A stretch of 64,000 bases of DNA from Papaver somniferum (GCF_003573695.1 NC_039361.1:89050149-89114148); one strand, 5' to 3'; positions 1 to 11,011 are shown, counted from the stretch's first letter. A program made the numbers and translations. Notes: generated from the sequence alone by a model not told the origin.

Positions 1-453
1 TCATCTTGAGACTCTCGACGCGGAGGAGATCTCGATAACCCAGAATCAGGAGTCTGATAAGTAGGCCGCGGACGGTCAGACATGGCTGCGGAAAGAATAA
101 AATCAAGAACAAGTTACACACAATCAAAAAACATTACCAAAAATCAAAAAACACATCCATAGAAATACAACCACGATAACGTAGCAACCCTAAAATTAGT
201 ATACATGCTCAAAATTTCACCCTCGAAGTAATGGCTTCCTTAATTTAAGATGAAGAACAGGGGCAAATTAGTATGCAAGCATCAGAAGAAGTTCTTCATC
301 ACAAACAAGGAACAACAGTAGCAGAAAATTCACAAATCAACACAGCATAAAACGGTGGAAATAAAGAAAAGAAAAACTTACCGGCAAAAACAGTAGTAGA
401 AGAAACAAACAGGAGAAGCGGGCGTGGTTAATGCTAAGGTGGAGAGAATTAAA

Positions 454-561
454 GATCACAGGTGCAATGAAGACTGACAGAAAATTTAAGATCACAGGTG
501 CAATGAAGACTGACAGAGAATTTAAGGTCACAGGTGCAATGAAGACAGACAGAAAATTTAA
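454..561 (+). repeat. 36-bp tandem repeat, three copies
   Basis: Three adjacent copies at 454-489, 490-525 and 526-561 differ at only a few positions. Each unit begins GATCACAGGTGCAATG or a one-base variant, and a degenerate partial copy follows. The period is exactly 12 codons, so one + frame repeats a short basic peptide (key residues ITGAMKTDR). With only 64 codons open and no flanking coding motif, it is more likely a non-coding repeat in the retrotransposon 3' region. Confidence 0.85.
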
Positions 562-800
562 AGGAAGAATGAAAACCGAGAGAGTGTTTAGGAAGAATGA
601 AATTAAATTTTCTTTCTATCCTTAAAATACCCGAAAGAAAGAGAAGGAAATTAAGGGAGGAATGGGAAACGTGCCCGTTACATAAGCAGTTAATGCACGA
701 ATAAAAGACGTGCCCAAGTATCTAGGAGAAGTTATTAGGAGTGAGAAGAATATGCGACGATAGTTTTTCTTCAAGGCACCCATTAGTCGTTCAAGCCCGA

Positions 801-815
801 AGAAAAGGGGCAAAT
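801..815 (+). promoter_or_regulatory. Polypurine tract of the gypsy element
   Basis: The purine run AGAAAAGGGGCAAA sits immediately upstream of the TGTGTACACA that starts the LTR, the place where the plus-strand primer of an LTR retrotransposon is expected. It fixes the element's + orientation and marks the following LTR as a 3' LTR rather than a solo LTR. Confidence 0.5.
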
Positions 816-1673
816 TGTGTACACATATATCTCACTATCAGACACGTGTATATAAAAAGGTACGTGGAAAGCATGCAGGCCAAAACATCAAAACATGATG
901 CGTCACGAAACACCGAATAAACCCCGAGGATTTGCTTTATCTCATCCCCAAAAGAGCAGCTAAGATCCAACGGTGGAGAGAAAGTTAGCTGACACGGACT
1001 GACAGGGGCAGAAGACACTTGTCTGACACGAGCAGACCCCTCAACTACCCACATTAAACACTCTGAGCAGTGTACGTGTCGACCAACCTGTGGAACGAGC
1101 GAGGATGCCTCTGCGGGATCAAGGGGCAAACGCAGACCTCCGCGTGATGGACGCAAGGACACAAGAAGATAAGGTTCCAACGGTCTTCAGAGATGGGTCC
1201 CACGTTCTAACCTTATAAATACCCAATCTCCACCAAGAGGAAAGGGGATCGAAAATATCAGGAAGGGAAGGAGAGAGAGAGAGAGAAATAGTAAGGGTAA
1301 GTTAATCCCTTAGAGGAGAGAAACATGTAAACTCCAAAAGTCATTCAACTATTCGTGTCACCGTGAAGAACATAGTAAAACAACAAACCCCGTGGATGTA
1401 GGCCTTAGTGCTGAACCACGTAAACCTTGGTCTTATTTACATTTCAGCACTTTACATTCATTTAACTCCGTGCATGTTTGGTTATATGTTTTGTTTTCCT
1501 TAATACTTATATCCCATGCACAAACGCCACGCATGGAGTTGTTGGATGAGGCCATGATAAATCCGAAGGTTTTGAGCCAATGAATCAACACCAGGGTACC
1601 ATCATCATAATCTCTTTAGATGATAATGATTGATTGTGAGCGTTCGGACCCCCTCGTGGTTTGTGTGCTCACA
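816..1673 (+). mobile_element. LTR of a Ty3/gypsy element (3' LTR)
   Basis: The segment begins TGTGTACACA after a polypurine tract and ends TGTGTGCTCACA, giving TG...CA termini and a length of 858 bp. It contains a TATA box near 1214 and, downstream of it, a GTGGATGTAGG...CCACGTAAACC motif like that in the transcribed part of many plant gypsy LTRs. The bases flanking it (CAAAT and GTACG) do not form a target duplication, as expected if the other LTR lies outside the window. The exact 3' end is inferred. Confidence 0.5.
1214..1220 (+). promoter_or_regulatory. TATA box of the gypsy LTR
   Basis: TATAAAT within CCTTATAAATACCC lies about 400 bp into the LTR, ahead of a purine-rich leader and the conserved GTGGATGTAGG motif. 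This is the usual place for the Pol II core promoter of such LTRs. Confidence 0.5.
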
Positions 1674-2880
1674 GTACGGATGTGGATGGCTTGAAGAAGT
1701 TCAAACTCTTCTTACCTATCAGGAATCTATCTATGGGTTCAAAGCTTGATGAAACCAAGAAGATGGTTATTTGCATGAGCATGAGTGTTGCAGTTAAGAA
1801 CCTCATAATGGAGCAGAAACAAATTTCATTGTGGAAAAATCTTAAGCTTTTCCATTTCATTGTTGAAAAAGAATCGGCTAAACCCATCGTTCTATTTATC
1901 TGTAATATTCTTTATTTTTACTAGATTTGGTGCCCTTACTACGCAAAGGGCATCTTTTTCATATTTTTAATTTGGTAAAGCTCGGTTTCAGCTTCGCCTC
2001 GTCCCATCCCATTCCGATTTGGTGTGGCTCGGCTTTGTCTCGCCCCGATTTGAGATGAACAGATGACTATCACTCACATGCCAGTAAATCAATCATAAAA
2101 TTAGTCACAACAGGGCTTAAAAAAAGTTTAGATGGGTACTTCCCGTAATAAAACATGCCGACAGAATTTGCTTTATAATGCATTTTTAAGAGCATATCAT
2201 GTCGATGGTTCCTTTCTACTATGCGTACCACTAAACTTGTCTCAAATTTCATTGCAATTGTTATACAAAATATTTGTGTGGATAGAGTAATATCGTGTAC
2301 TATCAAGCAAGTCTAATTGCAAAGGCACATTCACTACAACACCTGTATCATAATTAAAAAGTTGGATCCTCCTCATGTTTGTTACTGTGGTCACGTCGTT
2401 TAATCATCTTCTTGATCTTCAATTTCATCGTCTTTGTGAGAAGCGAAACCTAAGAGGTAGGATTATCTTTACAATGAATAGCCTGCATATGACAAAAGTA
2501 TATGAGTTGCCAAGAATCTTCTCTTGCACGTTTTTACTGTGCCGGTTCTTTTATCGTAATTAACCTGTCTTTCAATGTAAATGAAATCACCACATACTTT
2601 TCTTGCACATTCATTGTAACTGGAGCGATTGATCTACAACTAACTTAATATTGGAATACAATCTAAGCAATTCAAAGATCAATCATATGAATTTTATGGG
2701 CTCAATCTAAAACCTAACCTACACAATGAACGGAACCATTTGAACTCTGCGCACCCAAGTAATGGTTTGTAATGAAATGCGTCAAGGTTCTGTGCCCTTT
2801 CATTAGTTTGTTTTGAGCATATGTTCCAGATACTCTACATTTATGTTCTTCTCTCTGGACATCATCCACCTCAAAAGCAG
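1674..2880. other. Unassigned intergenic sequence
   Basis: No gene could be supported here. A + frame is open to about 1924 and reads like a basic peptide, but it has no recognisable motif, no matching splice signals and starts inside the preceding LTR. The segment 1975-2055 is locally GC-rich with repeated CTCG and CCC motifs. The rest is AT-rich and featureless. Confidence 0.5.
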
Positions 2881-2943
2881 TGATGGACACATTTTTGTGT
2901 CCGATTTGTCTCGATTCTATATATTGATAGTGCTCATTTTTGT
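2881..2943 (+). mobile_element. 63-bp stub of the 5' LTR
   Basis: The stub begins TGATGGACACATTTTTGTGT and aligns without gaps to 4231-4293, differing at the seventh and nineteenth bases. After it the sequence leaves the LTR and enters the end of the internal ORF, so the right edge is a deletion junction. Confidence 0.8.
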
Positions 2944-3013
2944 GACAGTTTTATTTGGTTTTGTTGACCCACAGTTATTTCGACTATTGATATATGATTT
3001 GAAAGGTAATTAG
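2944..3013 (+). pseudogene. C-terminal remnant of the unknown Athila-partner ORF
   Basis: The last codons read VDPQLFRLLIYDLKGN and then TAG. The complete relative at 58080-59660 ends IDPQLFRLYIYGK, so this is the tail of the same protein. Everything upstream was lost in the deletion that fused it to the LTR stub. It is too short to have a function of its own but proves that this element and the 58-62 kb element belong to one family. Confidence 0.65.
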
Positions 3014-3168
3014 CCATTTGTGGTATTTAACGTCTGGCTGAAGACTTTAAACTTAGCACTTCTTGGGAGGTATCCCATGCTCATGCGACAAGGTAATATC
3101 TTTCCTTAACTCTTTTGCTTCAAATGGTAACAGTTTCTCCTTGTTCATGTTTTTGATTTTATCTTTAG

Positions 3169-3204
3169 AACATTGAAGACAATGTTAGATTTAAGTTTGG
3201 GGGT
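3169..3204 (+). promoter_or_regulatory. Hairpin plus internal polypurine-like tract (copy 1)
   Basis: AACATT (3169-3174) and AATGTT (3181-3186) form a six-base-pair stem around GAAGAC, followed by AAGTTTGGGGGT. The same arrangement occurs just after the coding region in the elements at 49.06 kb and 59.88 kb. It resembles the polypurine tract at the 3' LTR and could prime or regulate plus-strand DNA synthesis. The role is inferred. Confidence 0.6.
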
Positions 3205-3606
3205 ATAGGAGAAATTTTTAGTTGCAATAAATAAACTCCAGAGCCTAGAAAGTTATGCCTACTAAGGATTGCACTAACCAATCTAAGTATATGGAAGCAT
3301 CTTGGTTGTAGGAGTTGAGGAACCAATCTGATTAGATGGAAACATCTAAAGAGTCTATTCATAAAAGCACAGAGCTCAGGTGTTAGAAATAACATGGTAG
3401 TTTCGCCATATCTCGTTGAGTCCTTTTCACTTCTGTTTTATTTTGTTTTCTTTAAAATATGTTTCTCTAAGTGATTAGGTGGGGCTCACGATTCAAGTTG
3501 TTACCACTGCTAGGGTGAAATAGAGTGATTGAGATACCAAAAAAAAAAAAAAAGAGAAAATGGGACCAGACCATCAGACCAAACAGAATAAATTGTTCAA
3601 TAAAAT

Positions 3607-3698
3607 CAACCACTGGTTCCCTTGTATATGCCAGCTGAGTTGATCTAGAATTTAGAATATCGATCACTGGTTCCCTTGTATATGCCAGTTGTATTGAT
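3607..3698 (+). repeat. Short direct repeat in the element's 3' region
   Basis: The phrase CACTGGTTCCCTTGTATATG occurs near 3611 and again near 3666, about 55 bp apart, each followed by CCAG. It is a local duplication inside the non-coding 3' region of the deleted element. Confidence 0.75.
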
Positions 3699-4082
3699 AT
3701 TAGTCAGACCAGTATCTCAGTCCATTAGGATAGGTTCATTTTGGCAGTGGCCTTCAGATAGATATGAGAAACACTGTTCACCTAGTCAACATCAAAACCA
3801 TCTATGTTTTTCTATATCCATCTCTTAATCTATCCATGTGACTTGTTGACTCTGAATTTTGATGTCCATAGTGCGATTATCTGAGTAGAGCTCTCTCACA
3901 TATATATGAATTTTAGTATGCTCGAGTGCAAACTCGTGTACATCAATTGGAATTTTGCATCAGGGTACTTCCTCCTGTAGTCAATAAGTATGCCAACCAA
4001 GGAGATTCTTTAGTGCATTCCAAGATTCTACGTAGATAGCTAGGGTTTGGAGTAAAGGTTTTGTGGGTATATTTCTGGTAAG

Positions 4083-4156
4083 CCCTCCCGAGACTATAAC
4101 TCGGCCACTAGGGCAACCTAGGGGTTTAAAGGCTTGTTGCATACGCTAAATGCAAC
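4083..4156 (+). promoter_or_regulatory. Conserved hairpin block upstream of the polypurine tract (copy 1)
   Basis: CCCT (4083-4086) pairs with AGGG (4110-4113), and inside it CCGAG (4088-4092) pairs with CTCGG (4100-4104). A second hairpin has GTTGCAT (4136-4142), loop ACGCTAA, and ATGCAAC (4150-4156). Counterparts lie at 50233-50263 (first hairpin only) and 60826-60900 (both). The closing G-C pair of the second hairpin is A-T in the 60.9 kb copy, a compensatory change that argues for a base-paired RNA. Confidence 0.65.
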
Positions 4157-4213
4157 CGACGATGCCTGCGATAGTGAGTTAGGATTTTATTTTTGCTCGA
4201 GGACTAGCAAATA

Positions 4214-4230
4214 ATAAGTTTGGGGGTATT
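4214..4230 (+). promoter_or_regulatory. Polypurine tract before the 3' LTR
   Basis: ATAAGTTTGGGGGTATT directly precedes the LTR start TGATGGGCAC. The 40.7-52.0 kb element has an almost identical tract before its 3' LTR, which fixes the boundary. Confidence 0.75.
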
Positions 4231-5765
4231 TGATGGGCACATTTTTGTATCCGATTTGTCTCGATTCTATATATTGATAGTGCTCATTTTTGTACTTAAT
4301 ATGGTGTTTTATGTGGTTGTAGGTATTTTTGGGCAATGTGCTATTTACACCCCGGCCGAGGATAAGGGGCTACCAGCTTCTTTCCCAAAATTCAAATCCT
4401 TTTTGGCGGGAAAAATGGTAGCAGCGAAGCTGAATTGGAGTTGGATTTCTCGGCGAATTTTGACGAGATTCAATGGCTTATTTTCGTTGGGATGGACCTG
4501 TTAGAGCACAACAGGGTTGGTACGAGTGTTTGGATCGATCAGAATGGGCTGCATGATCGTGTTGGAGTAGAACAAAGAAGTAAATATCACAGACATCCTG
4601 ATTTGGTAATAAGTGGAGATTTGATCGGAATTTTTGTTTGAATTGGAGTGGGATTATCATGTTTCGGTTAAACAGGTAATGTATGTCGAGCAGAATCGAA
4701 GAAATAGGAGCAAATATTCGAATCAATCAAAACAGGGGAGGATTATTTTCGGGAGTTCATATTCATGGAAAGTACGTGGAGATAAGTGAGGAATGTCTTA
4801 TGTTCGATTCAACAGTATCCTAGAGAGACTCTGAGACGTTCGATTTGGTTTGGAGGACGCGTAAGGAAGATTCAGAAAAGGAAATCCCGGGACTTGCTAT
4901 GGAAGAAAAAGAAGAAGAAAAACTCGGATTTTTGAGACCTGTTGGTTATAAAAAGGTTGTTCGAGAGTCGAAGAAGGGTCACGTACACTTTGTGGAAGTT
5001 TTAGAGAGCTTTAGAACCGAACAGCAGAGAAAGAAAAATATTAGAGGCGAGAGGTAGAAGAAGAACACAGAACAGCACACAGGAGCAGTCGCAGAATCTG
5101 TGGCCTTTACTTTCATATTCAATACCATTGTCACAATTTCTGTAACAATTACTTCCAGTTCGCAACAGTTCTGCTGTTAGAGTTCTCCGTAACAGTGGTT
5201 TCGTAACAATTACAAACACACTGCTTTATACCTTTTCATCACTTTTAATCAACTTTTGGGCTATAAACATGTATTTTGAGAACGTGATTAATATGAGGAG
5301 CTAAACCCCATTGCTAAGGCGACAGAGGAAGCCATTTTTCCAATTGTTATGTGGTAATTTCTATTTTAATTATTTTTGCAGTTTCTTATATGATTATATG
5401 ATTTTGTGCCTTGAATAAAAATAGTTTTAAGGATTATAATTGAATAGTTGTGATATCTTTTGATAGAGCATGCTTAACCTAGAGTTCTTGATGTTCTATG
5501 CTTCGGATTTACAATTGTTACTTTGAAAATTTACTTTTGCACATATTAGAATCGCTTTAAATGAAAAGAATTGCATGAATATTGATTAGATTAAATCACA
5601 TAAAAATTGGAGATTGGTGGAATCTTGAGCTTCGGTGTTTCTAAACTCTTAATAACAACTTCAATTTAGTTTTCTTTATCTTTAGTTTTCGAAACTTAAG
5701 TCTAAAATCAAATCTCTACAAGTCTTTAACGAACCACATTTCTTACCACTGTAAAAACTACATCA
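4231..5765 (+). mobile_element. 3' LTR of the deleted Athila-type element
   Basis: It starts TGATGGGCAC after the polypurine tract and ends ACTACATCA, a counterpart of the CACATCA terminus of the 40.7-52.0 kb element. It is 1535 bp against 1674 bp in that relative, and the two are clearly alignable at their beginnings and around GAGCTAAA...AGGAAGC near 5300. Open frames inside it are short and carry no domain. Confidence 0.7.
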
Positions 5766-6906
5766 AGCACCAAGAGAAACTGTACTACAACACAGAAGGT
5801 TTAAAAGGATACTTCCAAGTTAACACTGCTCTTACAGTTTCCACTTCCAAGAAAATATCAAAAGCTTCTGAACAAAAACCAACATTATCAATGGCCGGAA
5901 ATAAGCAAGATCAGTAAATTACTCTGGTTTCATTCTTAAGGAAGATCCAATGGATTTTTTTTTAATTGACGTTTCACCACAACTACCAAAACTTTATGCC
6001 TCACAACACAGCACAGACGATACTGCAATCCTATGTATGATTAAGGACTCTCAGTCAAAAGCATTTGTAAAACAACCATCTAGTTACCCAATATATAGAA
6101 GCATATGCGTAACATTTAAGTAATAGAGTTATGTTTAATTTCCAATTTCATAGATTTGTAAATAATAAATGGACTCACTCACAGTCACTCACAACTTATG
6201 CATTAGCGGCAAAGAAAATAGAATCACAAAAAGGAGAACAAAAAAGAAAATAAATGAGAAAAAAAGAATAATTTTATCTTAATCTTAGCCTCAACGTTAT
6301 CGACGCTATCACAATATAGTGGAAGACCAAATTATGATGAATTTTTGTTGGCATTTCTACAATGATTGTTTGCTTATATAAAAATCATAAACCCGGTATG
6401 GCTCACATCTTCCTCGGTGAGCCTTCACAAAGTCACACACACCATTTGGCATAGATATCCATGTTCTATTGATTTCTATTGTCTACGATGTTGCTGACAG
6501 TCAGAATGCTTAGTCAAATATTGGAGAACTCAAGACTCGAAGGCCAATGGTTAATAAACTAAACAGGATCCAAGTATAATTGAGTGTTATTCCTTCCTTT
6601 TAGGTTTCAAATATAACTCTGGAAGTTTGTCAAAAATATCGATATTATATATAATAGAAAAGGAGACGGTTAATACACCAAGGAATACTTTACCTTGAGT
6701 GGTTTCGACGCGCCTTCCAATAGGCTAGGTAGCATCTAAAATAGATGGTTGGAAATTTAAAGTTGCATGTATCCCTGCTTTTGTGATGTGACGCGCATCG
6801 TCTGTTGTTCCATTGCTTTGTGAGTCGGAAACTTGAGAACAATTATAAGAGGTTTAAGAGATCCAAATAAGCAATATAATAAGATGTAAAGGCGTAGGAA
6901 GTTCAC
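5766..6906. other. AT-rich intergenic sequence
   Basis: No coding motif, repeat boundary or RNA gene could be supported. It may hold further 3' exons or the 3' end of the minus-strand gene that starts near 9.9 kb, but no exon with convincing splice sites was seen. Confidence 0.4.
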
Positions 6907-6984
6907 CTGTTTCCTAACATCCCTTTTATCAAATTTGTGAAGAAAACAGATGTCATTATCAGTAAGCATTTGAGCACTATCCTT
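6907..6984 (-). CDS. Candidate exon of the minus-strand host gene
   Basis: On the minus strand a pyrimidine-rich tract ending CATAG precedes 78 bases (26 codons) followed by CAG and a GTGAAC donor. The preferred frame, beginning KDSAQMLTDND, is hydrophilic and free of stops, but a second frame is also open. Its phase does not join directly to the candidate exon at 7338-7427, so at least one more exon would be needed between them. It could also belong to a separate gene. A spliced transcript would decide. Confidence 0.35.
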
Positions 6985-7337
6985 CTATGAAAGTGATAAA
7001 CCATAAGCATTAAGAAGCAATAAGCCAAAGCATGTAAACTAAACCAAAAAAGAATCACAAACAATAAAGAACAAAAAACCAAATAAAAACCCAATAAGTG
7101 GGAATTTAGGTGTAGTCATGAAGGAGTAAACAGGTTGAGCCGTTGAGTTGCCAGATAATTTTGGGAGGTAGTTTAAATTATCCAAAGCTAGCCACCACGT
7201 CAAAGTTCATTTTCTGAAGCTATCCATTGATTCATGTAGAGATTTGCCATTACATTATTATTGAAACTTTCAACTGGCCAACTTTGTAAAAGAAATTTTA
7301 CCAACAGAATTAGCAAAATCCCACCAAGCTTAGGTAC

Positions 7338-7427
7338 CTTGATCAAGCTTGTTTCTCGTTTTCACCTCTGAGAACTTCATCATCAGCTGCAACATCCAAT
7401 CTTTCAAAGCTCTGCAAATCATCACGA
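7338..7427 (-). CDS. Candidate exon of the minus-strand host gene
   Basis: An acceptor (TTTTCACTTTCAG) and a donor (AAG then GTACCT) bound 90 bases on the minus strand. In the frame that continues from the exon at 8306-8421 (phase 1 in, phase 1 out) it is open throughout and rich in Met, Leu and Lys. An alternative frame ending in TGA gives an acidic peptide starting RDDLQSFERL. Both are plausible, so the coding frame is unsettled. Confidence 0.3.
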
Positions 7428-8113
7428 CTGAAAGTGAAAATTTGCCATAAGAAAACGTAAATGTTTGTTCTAAATACAAAAACACAAAATTCAGTGAAAG
7501 TGAAGGATAACATGAAGAGAATACAGAACAAACCTACTCCTACTACATGAAAATCCCTATAGCAGATTTAAAGTCATACATGTGTAAATCTAGGAAAGAC
7601 AGATTATCCAACACCCAACTAAACATGTGTATGGAACTCAAAAAGAAAAACGAAGTGAGGAATTCTACATTTTGAGAATACAAACTTGACAATTTATGCA
7701 TCTAGATTATTTGTTTCATCCCTGGAATGGAAAATAACTAAAGATTGGTATCTAATCTTTTGATACTCCGCAAGCTGTCATCATCATTATGGTAATTAAA
7801 AACATAATGCATTGTCTACCTATAGCCATATTCAACAAAGAAGAGATACCCAGTTTTCACTCTTTCAAGTCCTAAGAAAGAATAAGACACCATTTATCGG
7901 AGTGGTAGGCTGCTATCTGTAACAATAATAAGGGGAAGATCACCATCCCTGCAAAATCTTAAGTTAGTAAAGTTCAACAATCACAAATTGCATATGACGA
8001 ATGACAGTAGTGCTGTTGCAGATTCTAATCCTTTACAAATTAACAAAGCAATGAAGAGAAATGACAGACCCTGGCAAGGAAGCAAAGGATATAGGTGGTT
8101 AGGATAAATTTTC

Positions 8114-8175
8114 TTATAGAATCACGGCTGCATCAATGATATATGTATGTGAATGAAGCAATCCTTCAAATGTTG
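8114..8175 (-). CDS. Candidate alternative last exon of the minus-strand host gene
   Basis: An acceptor CTGCAG precedes a segment whose phase fits the exon at 8306-8421: two bases complete the split codon, then 19 codons beginning TFEGLLHSH run to a TAA at 8114-8116. This gives a short C-terminus. It competes with splicing on to 7338-7427, so it may be an alternative end or not an exon at all. Confidence 0.3.
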
Positions 8176-8305
8176 CTGCAGGAGCCTGCATATGTATAAG
8201 TTTACTTAAATGTATTTCAACGAATACACACACCATAAATCAGTTGGCTTGAATTGCAACAATGAGATAAGCTAACTTAGAATTAGGAAGAAAGTCAAAA
8301 AATAC

Positions 8306-9406
8306 CATTGTTGCAATCTACAGTCCACCGCACTCTTAAAGCTTCAGATTTTTTCTTGCAAAACTGATCCAAGAAAGTAACATCACATATTCTCTGGATG
8401 ATTCGGTTTGATAACTCGTGGCTACAAAATCAAAAACATAATAAGAAAACTATTAGAAGAAGGAAAATCAAGTCAAATAATAATGGAAAGAACAAAGAAA
8501 ATCAAGTCAAACTTTCTGACTGCGCCTTCGCTACTAACCCATCATACGACTCTGCAATCAAGCATCAACAGATAATAGTATAGATTCATCTGATTATGTC
8601 TTAAGACTTCATCCATACATAAAACTTAGATTCACCGATTATGGAGTATTCAAATTGGATAGTACCTAAAGAATTGGTTGATCAGTTTTAGCAGCAGCTG
8701 GTTGCTTTGATGGAATTGATACTCAATCAGCTCCTGCAGGCTGCAGTTGTAAATGGGGAACTGGAATTACGATAAACGCATCGAAATATATAATTGCTGA
8801 AAGAACATCCAGAGTTTATTAATTGTAGTGGTTAAAAGTATACATAATCTGGAGTCTTGGACAACTAAAGCAATTTACAGCCCTTTCTGCTACACATTTT
8901 CTGCTGTGGACTAATTAATGGATGTGAATTATTCAAAAATAAATTGTTAGAAATTTCTGCTCTGGCAAAGTAGTCATCAAGACAACCTTCATCAAGCAAC
9001 GTATAGGAAACATGCTTTCAGAACCTATAAGAAACTTGCTTTTAACAAATTGAGAGAAAACCAAAAGGTCCAAATCGCTACATTTATCATAATAATAAAA
9101 AAGAAACCAAGTTGTGTACAAACAATAAGCCTATAGTAGCATGTGTAAGGAACCAACGAAGACACTACAAACCCTAGTAAGCCAAACACAAAGGTAACAT
9201 GAATCCGTTTTTTTATAGAGGGTAAATACCTTAGAATGAGATAAGGGCTTGTTCATGACTGATAACCAATCACTTGAAACTGCAGGTATAGAGGGTGGAG
9301 GAGAAGGTAAATCATCTCCAGAAACATTTGATTGCTGAGACCGAAAGGTACCAAACCCAAGAATTTGCTTAACCAAGAAAACCACAACTTGGAAGAAATA
9401 AAAACG
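8306..9406 (-). CDS. Uncharacterised host gene, three phase-matched exons
   Basis: Three minus-strand exons join in one frame. The first (lower end 9230, upper end no further than 9406, where a stop occurs) ends SVMNKPLSHSK before AAG and GTATTT. The second is 8666-8733, 68 bases, starting ELIEYQFHQSNQ after a CCTGCAG acceptor. The third is 8306-8421, 116 bases, starting HELSNRIIQRIC after TTTTGTAG and ending before GTATTT. Phases 0, 2 and 1 fit at both joins, and in the first exon only this frame is open across its last part. The middle exon looks helical and Gln/Leu-rich. I do not recognise the protein. The start codon is not fixed: Met within MNKPLSHSK is possible, or an upstream exon near 9.87 kb. 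It is the only gene here with no transposon signature. Confidence 0.5.
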
Positions 9407-9863
9407 CTAATTTTTCCTAAGCTTAATTCCCAAAATTGCAATAATATTACGAATTTTGTCAAGACCGAAAAGGAACTCAATAACTCTAACAACTAAGAAA
9501 TTAAAAATTAAATAAACATCACTGTAGAACGTAGGACGACTTAAGGTGAAGTATCCTTGGTTTGATCCTAAACGAATTTTTCATGAACTTCTGCTGTAGA
9601 ACGGGCATAAATCTAGTAAATTGGGGTTTTCTCAAAACAACAAATCAAAATTAACACCGAAGATTTTTGATCACCTAAACCTAAATCAATATCTAATGGA
9701 ATCCCTAATGGAAACCTATTTATTTGAGACCCAACTGAAATTGTTATTTTGAGACAAAATCTAATCACGTTTTGTGATCGTTCCCAAATCATAACCCTAA
9801 GATTCAAACCTTCTTCATCATCTTTCTCCAACATATATTTACATTATATGAACAAAAACATAC

Positions 9864-9886
9864 CTTAAGCGATAAAATACGGCCAT
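9864..9886 (-). CDS. Candidate first exon of the host gene
   Basis: On the minus strand ATATGGCCG gives a short open start, MAVFYRLR, that runs into a textbook AAG/GTATGT donor. A CTTCTT-rich leader lies just upstream (about 9905-9965), as in many plant 5' UTRs. Its phase (2) does not match any acceptor seen in the next exon, whose acceptors are all phase 0, so either another exon intervenes or the start lies elsewhere. Confidence 0.3.
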
Positions 9887-11011
9887 ATCTAAAAGCAGCA
9901 GCTTCCAGCTCGATATTTTGAGTTTGAAGAAGAAGAAGACACGCTTAAAAGTATTTCTGTGTTTCGGACCTTTCGGTGAATAAACTGTTAGCTGTTTTAC
10001 GATAGTATTGTCCACCTACTTAACGTATAGTTAAGTTTTGGTGTAAACAACGTGTAATAAAATTAATCAGGTTTAAATTCTTACGGAAGTGTTGTCCATC
10101 TTTTTTTTTGTCGACACCGTTACTAATGCCCGGTTAAATACTTGATGTAAATAGAATGTAACCTAATTTTTAATATTTCGACTAATAGAGTTTCGCCAAG
10201 TGTCTTCATCGTAGTCCTTGCATTAGAAAAGGTCTATTTCGACCAATAAGAAACGAGGATTTCATCACCGTTCAATATGAGAGCTTATTTTGTCAAAGCT
10301 TTTAAAGGGAAAGATTGTTAAATTTTAGTATCTAGTTTTAGTTATTTTATTTTGATTTGAATAGACTTAGACATGTTGTGTATCAAAAATGAAATTGATA
10401 GTGAACACGACAGCTTTTCCAAGCCTTTTTAATCATATTTTTGGTACCAGTAGTTTCTTTATTTTCGATCAGTAATTTTGGTACCAACTATCGATGATCA
10501 GAAATATCACCTCTAATCCCGGTTTCAGAGTTACTAAAGAGATAAAGTGACCGCATAGTGTTCCAAAGACTATGCCGGTATAACCTCACATGCGCACGAG
10601 TAAAAGAAACAGAAAGTCAATTACATAATTTTTTTTTATTTTTTTTTATTTTAAACCTTCCTTATTTATCTGTTTGAAATATTTTTATCCCAGACTAACC
10701 GGAATTATGTTTGACCACTTACCTACTAAAATGGAAACTTATCAATTTAATTAATGAAACGTCGGTGAAATTGGTAGATTTTCTAGGAAGATTAAGTTAA
10801 TGAAAAATCTGAAATACCCCCGTTACTGATTTTAAATACAACATTATCTTAAAAATTGGGTAACACTAATTTTTAAAAATTTCATGTGTAAACGTTATGG
10901 AGAATGTGTGTCGTGTAAACGTCCGATTTGTATATTTTTGATCCTTCGATTTTCCGTTATAGGAGACTAAAATCTCCCATCTGGTCTTCTATTTAGTTTA
11001 AAGTCAAACAA
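9887..11011. other. Intergenic sequence, probable promoter side of the host gene
   Basis: No gene is supported. The stretch is AT-rich with T-runs near 10630, and the phrase TTTGGTACCA occurs near 10441 and again near 10477. If the minus-strand gene is real, its promoter lies in the first few hundred bases above 9.9 kb. No clear TATA box was identified. Confidence 0.4.

Larger units (their letters stand above)
1..815 (+). mobile_element. 3' internal region of a Ty3/gypsy (TAT/Ogre-like) element
   Basis: This stretch lies directly upstream of a polypurine tract and an LTR, so it is read as the untranslated 3' part of an element whose body is outside the window. No gag or pol motif is visible in any frame. 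It holds a 36-bp tandem repeat (454-561), which fits the known habit of TAT/Ogre elements to carry tandem repeats between pol and the 3' LTR. The assignment rests on context and could be wrong if the downstream LTR is misread. Confidence 0.35.
2881..5765 (+). mobile_element. Internally deleted non-autonomous Athila-type element
   Basis: The left end (2881-2943) matches the first 63 bp of the LTR at 4231 with two mismatches. It is joined directly to the C-terminal codons of the unknown ORF found whole at 58.1-59.7 kb. One deletion therefore removed most of the 5' LTR, the primer binding site, the leader and nearly all coding sequence. The 3' LTR ends at 5765. The flanks AGCAG (2876-2880) and AGCAC (5766-5770) look like a target duplication with one substitution. 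The family relation rests on the shared ORF end and the shared hairpins and polypurine tracts. Confidence 0.7.

Noticed and set aside
816..1673. Solo LTR with target duplication
   Set aside because: The five flanking bases differ (CAAAT and GTACG) and a polypurine tract precedes it, so it is better read as a 3' LTR.
1661..1924. Coding gene after the first LTR
   Set aside because: It is an 87-codon frame overlapping the LTR end, with no domain, no splice evidence and no neighbour support.
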